Source: Acetobacteraceae bacterium | GTDB lineage: Bacteria > Pseudomonadota > Alphaproteobacteria > Acetobacterales > Acetobacteraceae | Assembly (NCBI GenBank): GCA_025356735.1 | Contig: JANXRT010000533.1 | Coordinates: forward strand, 1 to 5,015 | Direction of reading: 5' to 3' | DNA: 5,015 nucleotides | Part shown: piece by piece, positions 1-4,989 of the stretch | Layout of the letters: each line of letters starts with the position of its first letter | Numbering within the stretch: position 1 is the first letter of the stretch | Translations under genes and position numbers: made by a program | The notes under the pieces: model-generated | What the model saw: only the letters and a program-made list of their open reading frames with translations | What the model was told of the DNA's origin: nothing | The model's database searches: none

Positions 1-1524
1 GCCGCCGACAGCGAGGAGAAGCGCCCGACCGTGCAGGTCGGCGATCCATTCACGGAAAAACTGCTGATCGAGGCGTGTCTGGAACTGATGGCGACCGATG
101 CGATCGTGGCCATTCAGGACATGGGCGCCGCGGGGCTGACCTCGTCGTCGGTGGAGATGGCGGGCCAGGGCGGCGTGGGCATCGAGCTGGTGCTGGATCA
201 TGTGCCGCAGCGCGAGCCGGGGATGACAGCGTACGAGATGATGCTGTCCGAATCGCAGGAGCGCATGCTGATGGTGCTGCGCCCGGACCGCGAAGCGATG
301 GCGCGCAAGATCTTCGAGAAGTGGGAGCTGGATTTTTCCGTCATCGGCCGCATCACCGACAGCGGCCGGTTCGTCGTCCGCCACAACGGCGCGATCGAGG
401 TCGATATCGCGTTGGCGCCGCTGGCCGACCAGGCGCCGATGTATCATCGCCCGACGGTCGAGACCGAACGCCAGCCGGTGCTGAACCCGGCCCGGGTCGA
501 AAACCGGTTCACCCTGGCCGATGCGCTGGAAAAGCTGGTCGGTTCTCCAGACCTTTGCTCGCGCGCCTGGGTGTGGAACCAGTACGACAGCACGGTCGGC
601 GGGCAGACCGTGAAACGTCCCGGCAGCGCGGACGCGGCCGTGGTCCGGCTGGAGGGATTTTCGCGCGCGCTGGCGCTGACCACCGACTGCACGCCACGCT
701 ACTGCGCCGCCGATCCGGAAGCCGGCGGCATGCAGGCGGTGGCGGAAGCCTGGCGCAACCTGACCGCGGTCGGCGCCCGGCCGCTGGCGCTGACCGACAA
801 CATGAACTTCGGCAATCCGGAAAAGCCCGAGATCATGGGCCAGTTCGCCGCCTGCATCCGCGGCATGTCGGCGGCCTGCCGGGCGCTCGATTTTCCGGTG
901 GTGAGCGGCAATGTCAGCCTCTACAACGAGACCGAGGGAAGGGCCATTCTGCCGACCCCGGCGATCGGCGGGCTCGGCGTGCTGGACGACGCGGCGCAGG
1001 CGGTGGGGATCGCCATTTCGCCCTGGCTCGACCTGGTGCTGATCGGCGCGACCGTCGGCTGGCTCGGACAATCGCTGTGGCTGCGCGAGATGGCGGGTCG
1101 CGAGGATGGTGCTCCGCCCCCCGTCGATCTGGCCGCCGAGCGCGCCAACGGCGACTTCGTCCGCGCGCAGATCCTGGCCGGCAACGTGCGCGCCTGCCAC
1201 GACATCTCGGGTGGCGGGTTGCTGGTGACCGTGGCCGAGATGGCGATGGCGGGCGGCACCGGGGTGCGGCTGTCGGCCGGGCCGCGCGAGATACCGGGCC
1301 ACGCCTACTGGTTCGGCGAGGACCAGAGCCGGTACGTGCTGGCGGTGACCGAAAGTGCGGGTTTCATCCGCACCGCCGAGGCGGCCGGCATCGCCGCGGT
1401 GCGCATCGGCACCACCGGGGGCATGGATTTGACACTCCCCGATGGCGGAACCATATCTGTTGCCGCACTGATCGCCGCGCATGAACGGTTCCTGCCGGCG
1501 TATATGGACGAGGCGGCGAGCTGA
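1..1524 (+). CDS. purL: Phosphoribosylformylglycinamidine synthase subunit PurL (FGAM synthase II), 5'-truncated by window edge
   Basis: PurL catalyses the ATP-dependent conversion of FGAR to FGAM in cytoplasmic de novo purine synthesis, using ammonia delivered by the glutaminase PurQ with PurS as bridging partner. The frame is open from base 1 and already coding there (AADSEEKRPTVQVGDPF), so the GTG at 31 is an internal valine and not a start. The visible 507 residues contain the family motifs VQVGDPFTEKLL (about residues 11-22), QDMGAAGLTSSS (39-50) and SESQERM (83-89) of the first AIRS-like half. The second half shows DNMNFGNPEKPE, VVSGNVSLYNET and a glycine-rich CHDISGGGLL segment. There is no C-terminal glutaminase domain, which fits the short PurL form of about 730-740 residues rather than the roughly 1300-residue enterobacterial enzyme. 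About 225 N-terminal residues are therefore missing upstream. The stop TGA is followed after 14 bases by the bolA start. Identity is secure. Confidence 0.97.
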   Translation, partial: AADSEEKRPTVQVGDPFTEKLLIEACLELMATDAIVAIQDMGAAGLTSSSVEMAGQGGVGIELVLDHVPQREPGMTAYEMMLSESQERMLMVLRPDREAMARKIFEKWELDFSVIGRITDSGRFVVRHNGAIEVDIALAPLADQAPMYHRPTVETERQPVLNPARVENRFTLADALEKLVGSPDLCSRAWVWNQYDSTVGGQTVKRPGSADAAVVRLEGFSRALALTTDCTPRYCAADPEAGGMQAVAEAWRNLTAVGARPLALTDNMNFGNPEKPEIMGQFAACIRGMSAACRALDFPVVSGNVSLYNETEGRAILPTPAIGGLGVLDDAAQAVGIAISPWLDLVLIGATVGWLGQSLWLREMAGREDGAPPPVDLAAERANGDFVRAQILAGNVRACHDISGGGLLVTVAEMAMAGGTGVRLSAGPREIPGHAYWFGEDQSRYVLAVTESAGFIRTAEAAGIAAVRIGTTGGMDLTLPDGGTISVAALIAAHERFLPAYMDEAAS

Positions 1525-1526
1525 TC

Positions 1527-1532
1527 GGGAGG
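1527..1532 (+). promoter_or_regulatory. Ribosome binding site of the bolA-family gene
   Basis: GGGAGG lies directly after the purL stop codon and 6 bases before ATG 1539. The spacing favours ATG 1539 over the in-frame GTG 1533, which would overlap the site, and over ATG 1545, which is 12 bases away. Confidence 0.7.
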
Positions 1533-1538
1533 GTGTTC

Positions 1539-1769
1539 ATGGCGATGCCGGCGAACGAGATCGAGGCGCTGATCCGCTCGGCCCTGCCGGACGCGCAGGT
1601 GACGATCGAGGATCTGGCCGGGGACGGCGACCACTACGCGGCGACGGTGGTTTCCGAGAGTTTTCGTGGTGTTTCGCGTGTCAGGCAGCACCAGATCGTC
1701 TATGCTGCGCTGCAAGGGCGGATGGGCGGCGAGCTGCATGCCCTCGCACTCCAGACCTCGGCGCCCTAA
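1539..1769 (+). CDS. BolA family protein (iron-sulfur/redox partner of monothiol glutaredoxin)
   Basis: This is a small cytoplasmic BolA-fold protein of 76 residues, the usual length for the short BolA-like proteins of alphaproteobacteria and shorter than E. coli BolA (about 105). Visible family features are DGDHY (29-33), FRG (42-44), the signature RQHQIVYAAL (49-58) with the invariant histidine at 51, and ELHALAL (65-71), which parallels VHALAL of E. coli BolA. BolA-like proteins form heterodimers with CGFS glutaredoxins that share a [2Fe-2S] cluster, with the signature histidine as a ligand. The next gene here is exactly such a glutaredoxin, 26 bases downstream, which strongly supports that role. 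Some BolA proteins also act as transcription regulators, but nothing here shows that. The start is chosen from GGGAGG 6 bases upstream; GTG 1533 and ATG 1545 are alternatives differing by two residues. The symbol is left empty because BolA and IbaG subgroups are hard to separate by eye. Confidence 0.93.
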   Translation: MAMPANEIEALIRSALPDAQVTIEDLAGDGDHYAATVVSESFRGVSRVRQHQIVYAALQGRMGGELHALALQTSAP

Positions 1770-1783
1770 GTCTGCTTCCGAAC

Positions 1784-1788
1784 AGGAG
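1784..1788 (+). promoter_or_regulatory. Ribosome binding site of grxD
   Basis: AGGAG is placed 7 bases before ATG 1796. It decides the glutaredoxin start: the same frame stays open upstream to 1481, but that extension runs through purL and bolA coding sequence and has no family similarity. Confidence 0.75.
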
Positions 1789-1795
1789 ATCAACC

Positions 1796-2134
1796 ATGTC
1801 CGAATCCGTGGCTACCCGCATCCAGGCTGAAATCACCGAGGCGCCCGTCATGCTCTACATGAAGGGCAACGCGATGTTCCCGCAGTGCGGCTTCTCCGCC
1901 CGCGTGGTGCAGATCCTGACGCACCTCAACGTGCCGTTTAAAACGGCAAACGTGCTGGAGGATGCCGAGCTACGCGAGGGCATCAAGCAGTTCTCGAATT
2001 GGCCGACCGTGCCGCAGCTCTATGTCAAGGGCGAGTTCGTCGGCGGCTGCGACATCGTCAGCGAGATGTACCAGTCGGGTGAGCTGGAGACGCTGATGAC
2101 CGAGAAGGGCGTCGTCGTCCAGACCGCCGATTGA
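1796..2134 (+). CDS. grxD: Monothiol glutaredoxin, Grx4/GrxD type (CGFS)
   Basis: This is a 112-residue single-domain monothiol glutaredoxin, matching the usual length of about 110. The protein binds a [2Fe-2S] cluster with glutathione, either as a homodimer or with BolA, and serves in cluster storage, transfer and iron sensing in the cytoplasm. The active site CGFS is at residues 31-34, with a conserved lysine at 23 in YMKGN, the cis-proline loop WPTVPQLYV at 69-77 (Pro73), and the glutathione-binding GGCD at 83-86. The typical N-terminal helix precedes the thioredoxin fold. It is preceded by the BolA-family gene, the expected partner, and by purL, a gene order I recall as common in alphaproteobacteria. 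A GAATC site (1802-1806) sits in codons 3-4, so the methyltransferase encoded downstream could mark this start region. The next gene begins 16 bases after the stop, so co-transcription is likely. Confidence 0.97.
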   Translation: MSESVATRIQAEITEAPVMLYMKGNAMFPQCGFSARVVQILTHLNVPFKTANVLEDAELREGIKQFSNWPTVPQLYVKGEFVGGCDIVSEMYQSGELETLMTEKGVVVQTAD

Positions 2135-2150
2135 TTTTCGGCCGACGTTG

Positions 2151-3092
2151 ATGCGGGTCGCGATCGTCACGCCCGCCTACAACGTCGGGAAATACATTGC
2201 CGAGACGATAGAGTCGGTCATCGCCCAGTCCCACGCGGACTGGGCGATGGTCGTTGTGGACGACGGCTCGACCGATGATACGTCCGCCGCCGTCAAAAAC
2301 TTCTCCGACAATCGCATCCGTCTGGTCCGCCAGGCCAACGCCGGCGTCTCGGCGGCGCGCAACCGCGGCCTTTCCGAACTCGACGCCGACGCGGTGCTTC
2401 TGCTCGACGCCGACGACCTGCTGGCGCCGGACGCGCTGTCCCGCCTCGTCGCGGCACTGGAGGCGACACCGGACGCCGTGGCCGCCTGCGGCACCCACGC
2501 CTACATCAGCGAGGATGGCGCGCGCCAGACCCATTCGGGATCGCGCCTGCCAGCCAGCGGAGACCTGCTCGGCGCGCTGCTCGAACGCAACCTGTTCGCC
2601 AATGGCGGCCAGGTGCTGGTCCGCGCCAGAGTAGTGGCTGAACTGGGCGGATTTCGATCCGACATAGCCTATGGCGAGGATTGGGAATACTGGGTGCGGC
2701 TGGCCTTCGCCGGCTCTTTTACGGTCGTGACGGATCGCGCGCCAATACTGCTCGTGCGCCAGCGTAAGGCCGGCGCCTATCTTCAGCTGGGCAGCGATCC
2801 GTCAGCGTTCGTTGCGTGCATGGACGCGATCTTCAGCAATCATGGTCTGGTCGAGCGATTCGGCCCTGACGCCGTTAATCAAGCCCGTCGCCGGGCCGAA
2901 GCAGAAAACGCCTGGATCATCGGGCGCGAGCACATCCGGCACGGTCGGCACGTTGACGGCAGACATTGGCTGCGGCGCTCGGTTCTGGCCAAGCCGAACG
3001 CGAGGCGGATCGCGCTGCTGGCTCAGGCGCATCTGGTGACAATCCTTCCGGAGTGGCTTCAGAGCCCGTTTCAGGCCTACGCAGCGGAGTAG
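2151..3092 (+). CDS. Family 2 (GT-A fold) glycosyltransferase
   Basis: This 313-residue protein carries the hallmarks of a GT2 inverting glycosyltransferase. The N-terminal strand VAIVTPAYNVGKYIAETI (3-20) is followed by VVVDDGSTDDT (34-44) for nucleotide-sugar binding, NAGVSAARNRG (63-73), and a DAD metal-binding motif with a following Asp (86-89). The GGF...YGEDWEYWVRLA segment (166-185) has an acidic pair at 176-177 in the position of the usual catalytic base. The C-terminal third (about 200-313) is charged and poorly conserved, and I see no signal peptide or membrane segment, so a cytoplasmic or peripheral enzyme is likely. Donor and acceptor cannot be read from the sequence; cell-surface or exopolysaccharide glycan is the usual role. 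ATG 2151 was chosen over the adjacent TTG 2148. No Shine-Dalgarno sequence is visible, so expression may depend on coupling to grxD 16 bases upstream. No other polysaccharide gene is in the window, which makes this gene a likely insertion between two housekeeping blocks. It ends in TAG. Confidence 0.93.
   Translation: MRVAIVTPAYNVGKYIAETIESVIAQSHADWAMVVVDDGSTDDTSAAVKNFSDNRIRLVRQANAGVSAARNRGLSELDADAVLLLDADDLLAPDALSRLVAALEATPDAVAACGTHAYISEDGARQTHSGSRLPASGDLLGALLERNLFANGGQVLVRARVVAELGGFRSDIAYGEDWEYWVRLAFAGSFTVVTDRAPILLVRQRKAGAYLQLGSDPSAFVACMDAIFSNHGLVERFGPDAVNQARRRAEAENAWIIGREHIRHGRHVDGRHWLRRSVLAKPNARRIALLAQAHLVTILPEWLQSPFQAYAAE
2215..2253. repeat. Long inverted repeat (hairpin) inside the glycosyltransferase gene
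   Basis: CATCGCCCAGTCC (2219-2231) and GGACTGGGCGATG (2237-2249) are perfect 13-base inverted copies separated by CACGC. In RNA the stem extends outward through two G-U and two Watson-Crick pairs to 2215 and 2253, giving 17 pairs. It lies 64 bases after the start codon and encodes part of the segment before the DDGSTDDT motif. No U-run follows, so a classical intrinsic terminator is not supported. Confidence 0.75.
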
Positions 3093-3137
3093 AAAATCCA
3101 CTCGCTCCACCCACCAACTGCCTGCTATGGCTTCCTG

Positions 3138-3755
3138 GTGCCGGATTACCTGCGTGAAAAACAGATTGGCGGCCGTGTCGCCGGCGTGGATGAAGCTGGA
3201 CGTGGCCCCTTGGCCGGGCCCGTCCTGGCCGCCGCTGTGGTGATGCGCCCAGATGTGGCAGCCAGCCTCGCCACCCTGCTTGACGACTCGAAGCGGTTGA
3301 CTGCGGCGCAACGCGAGGTGGCGTTTATGGCCCTGCTGGCAAGCGGCGCGGAAATCGGCGTCGGTGCGGCCTCGGTCGCCGAAATCTCCCGGCTCAACAT
3401 CCTTCATGCCTCGATGCTGGCGATGCGCCGGGCCGTGCTACGCCTGAAATCACCGCCGGACGCCGCGCTGATCGACGGCAACCGATGCCCCGATCTGCCT
3501 TGCCCGGCCTACGCGGTGATTGGCGGCGATGGGCTCTCCCTGTCGATCGCCGCCGCCTCGATCGTCGCGAAAGTGCTGCGCGATCGCGCCATGCTGCGGC
3601 TGAACCTGCGTCATCCGGGCTACGGCTGGGCGCAAAATGCGGGCTACGCCACGCAATTCCACCGCCAGGCGCTGGCGCGGATCGGGCCGTGCGTCCACCA
3701 TCGGCCGGAGTTTGGCACCGTGCGCCAACTGGCGCTCCAACTCGCCAGCGATTGA
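3138..3755 (+). CDS. rnhB: Ribonuclease HII
   Basis: RNase HII cleaves the RNA strand of RNA-DNA hybrids and starts removal of single ribonucleotides misincorporated in DNA. The product is 205 residues, a normal length. The family motif GVDEAGRGPLAGPV is at 16-29 and supplies catalytic Asp18 and Glu19. DSKRL (50-54), LIDGN with Asp113 and GGDGLSLSIAAASIVAKV with Asp131 follow. The 18-residue gap between Asp113 and Asp131 equals that between D108 and D126 of the E. coli enzyme, completing the DEDD active site. The C-terminal YGWAQNAGYAT (about 161-171) is also typical. The start is GTG 3138; no good Shine-Dalgarno sequence precedes it, and the nearby ATG 3127 is out of frame. The frame is open back to the glycosyltransferase TAG at 3090, so a slightly earlier non-standard start cannot be excluded. 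The gene lies 45 bases after the glycosyltransferase and just ahead of ccrM, a pairing I recall from other alphaproteobacteria. Confidence 0.96.
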   Translation: MPDYLREKQIGGRVAGVDEAGRGPLAGPVLAAAVVMRPDVAASLATLLDDSKRLTAAQREVAFMALLASGAEIGVGAASVAEISRLNILHASMLAMRRAVLRLKSPPDAALIDGNRCPDLPCPAYAVIGGDGLSLSIAAASIVAKVLRDRAMLRLNLRHPGYGWAQNAGYATQFHRQALARIGPCVHHRPEFGTVRQLALQLASD

Positions 3756-3783
3756 CGCGGCTTCCGCCCAACCGCCACCATGC

Positions 3784-3802
3784 GGCGCCCTTGCGCCTGG
3801 AG
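3784..3802 (+). promoter_or_regulatory. Ribosome binding site of ccrM with small upstream hairpin
   Basis: GGAG (3799-3802) lies 4 bases before GTG 3807, a slightly short spacing. A 5-bp stem GGCGC (3784-3788) / GCGCC (3793-3797) with a CCTT loop abuts the site and could modulate ribosome access. The GGAG supports GTG 3807 over ATG 3780, which has no such site upstream. Confidence 0.4.
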
Positions 3803-3806
3803 ACAC

Positions 3807-4880
3807 GTGCTCATCACCGCCGAACTGCCGCTCAACCAAATCCTGCTTGGTGACAGCATCCGGCTGATGCGGATGCTGCCCTCGGCGTCGGTTGACTGCG
3901 TGTTCGCCGATCCGCCCTATAACCTGCAGCTGCGCGGCGAATTGCGCCGGCCCGACGACAGCCTGGTCGATGGCGTCGATGAGGATTGGGACAAGTTCTC
4001 CGATTTCGCCGCCTACGATGCGTTCACCCGTGAATGGCTCGGCGAATGCCGGCGGCTGCTGCAAAAAGATGGCACGATCTGGGTGATTGGCTCCTACCAC
4101 AACATCTTCCGCATCGGCGTCATCCTGCAGGACCTCGGCTTCTGGATCCTCAACGACGTGATCTGGCGCAAATCCAACCCGATGCCGAACTTCCGCGGCC
4201 GCCGGTTCACCAACGCGCACGAGACCATGATCTGGGCGGCGCGGCAGCCCGACAGCCGGCACAAGTTCAACTACCAGGCGATGAAAAGCCTGAACGACGA
4301 CATCCAGATGCGCAGCGACTGGCTGTTCCCGCTCTGCACCGGCCCCGAGCGGCTGCGCAACCAGCACGGGCTAAAGCTGCACCCGACCCAGAAGCCCGAG
4401 GCGCTGCTGCACCGCGTGCTGCTGGCCAGCACCTCGCCCGGCGACATCGTGCTCGATCCGTTCGCCGGCACCGGTACCACAGCCGCGGTCGCCAAGCGCC
4501 TGCACCGGCACTTCGTCGCGATCGAGCGCCACCCCGCCTATGTCGAGGCGGCGCTCGGCCGGGTGAGCGCGATCGTGCCGGCCCGGATGATGGGCCAGGT
4601 CACCACGCCATCGCGCCGCGACGCGCCGCGCATTCCGTTCGGCAGCCTGGTGGAGCGCGGCCTGATCGCCGCCGGCACCACCCTGCACGACCGTAGCCGC
4701 CGGGTGTCGGCGATCGTCACCGCCGACGGCAGCCTGATTTCCGGCGACCTGCGCGGCTCGATCCACAAGGTGGGCGCCGCCGCCCAGAACGCGCCATCGT
4801 GCAACGGCTGGACGTTCTGGCACCTGGAACGCGACGGCAAGCTGGTGCCGATCGACGTACTTCGTTCGCTGACGCCGTAG
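3807..4880 (+). CDS. ccrM: CcrM-type DNA adenine-N6 methyltransferase (GANTC)
   Basis: CcrM methylates adenine in GANTC using S-adenosylmethionine and, in alphaproteobacteria, couples methylation state to the cell cycle. It is a solitary enzyme, and no restriction gene is beside it. The 357-residue product matches Caulobacter CcrM (358). The order is beta-class: catalytic DPPYNL at 35-40 first, SAM-binding DPFAGTGTT at 217-225 later. Between them lie IWVIGSYHNIFR (91-102), WRKSNPMPNF (120-129), NAHETMIWA (136-144), MRSDW (168-172) and HPTQKPEALL (192-201). The C-terminal RAMA-like domain (about 272-355) keeps Ser318, Asn333, Trp335 and Arg353. Their spacing matches S315, N330, W332 and R350, which I recall as DNA-contact or activity residues of the Caulobacter enzyme. 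GTG 3807 was chosen because GGAG precedes it and the length fits; ATG 3780 would add nine residues (366 total) without family similarity. No GANTC site lies in its upstream region. The stop TAG is inside the left arm of a 12-bp inverted repeat. Confidence 0.97.
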   Translation: MLITAELPLNQILLGDSIRLMRMLPSASVDCVFADPPYNLQLRGELRRPDDSLVDGVDEDWDKFSDFAAYDAFTREWLGECRRLLQKDGTIWVIGSYHNIFRIGVILQDLGFWILNDVIWRKSNPMPNFRGRRFTNAHETMIWAARQPDSRHKFNYQAMKSLNDDIQMRSDWLFPLCTGPERLRNQHGLKLHPTQKPEALLHRVLLASTSPGDIVLDPFAGTGTTAAVAKRLHRHFVAIERHPAYVEAALGRVSAIVPARMMGQVTTPSRRDAPRIPFGSLVERGLIAAGTTLHDRSRRVSAIVTADGSLISGDLRGSIHKVGAAAQNAPSCNGWTFWHLERDGKLVPIDVLRSLTP

Positions 4881-4989
4881 GCAAGGAAGCTATGGGGCTC
4901 TGCCCCATACCCCGCCGGGGTAGCGCCCCGGGGCGCAACCATTAAGGGCAAATGCCGGTGTGGCTTTTCGAGATTGATGCCTACGGCGT
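4872..4989. repeat. 12-bp inverted repeat pair enclosing the palindrome cluster downstream of ccrM
   Basis: ACGCCGTAGGCA (4872-4883) and TGCCTACGGCGT (4978-4989) are perfect inverted copies 94 bases apart. With G-U pairs the RNA stem could extend outward to 4868 and 4993. The left arm contains the ccrM stop codon TAG (4878-4880). The arms could be the termini of a small non-coding repeat element or the outer stem of a 3' structure; which one cannot be decided from one copy. Confidence 0.6.
4891..4936. repeat. GC-rich palindrome cluster, REP-like element or mRNA 3' structure
   Basis: Three adjoining palindromes are visible. TATGGGGC (4891-4898) pairs with GCCCCATA (4902-4909) around TCT. TACCCC (4908-4913) pairs with GGGGTA (4917-4922) around GCC. 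GCGCCCCGGGGCGC (4923-4936) is a perfect 14-base palindrome. The first two overlap by TA, and CGGGG (4916-4920) can pair instead with CCCCG (4926-4930), so alternative folds exist. The position, 11 bases after the ccrM stop, suits a transcript 3' end that slows exonucleases or helps termination. No T-run follows, so a standard intrinsic terminator is doubtful. The pattern resembles dispersed palindromic elements of high-GC proteobacteria. Confidence 0.65.

Noticed and set aside
75..1484. Long + strand open frame of 469 codons across purL in another frame
   Set aside because: Arg/Gly/Ala-rich translation without recognisable domains; a shadow of the GC-rich purL frame, whose motifs are unmistakable.
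1305..1793. Minus-strand open frame opposite the purL end and bolA
   Set aside because: No family features, and it is covered by two genes with clear motifs on the other strand.
1481..1795. N-terminal extension of the glutaredoxin frame to 217 residues
   Set aside because: It runs through the purL end and the whole bolA gene, the translation is low-complexity, and AGGAG marks ATG 1796 as the start.
3450..4367. 305-codon open frame on the minus strand opposite rnhB and ccrM
   Set aside because: It overlaps two well-supported genes, has no recognisable motif and is the usual antisense by-product of high-GC codon bias.
3780..4880. ccrM as half of a restriction-modification system
   Set aside because: The neighbours are rnhB and an intergenic repeat; no endonuclease gene is visible, and the CcrM-specific C-terminal domain points to a solitary methyltransferase.
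4891..4940. Classical rho-independent terminator after ccrM
   Set aside because: Strong stems are present but the bases after them (AACCATTAAG) contain no T-run; kept as a repeat or 3' structure instead.
4538..4951. Minus-strand frame covering the ccrM 3' end and the palindrome cluster
   Set aside because: Its start region translates the palindromes and the rest is antisense to the conserved CcrM C-terminal domain; no Shine-Dalgarno site was seen.
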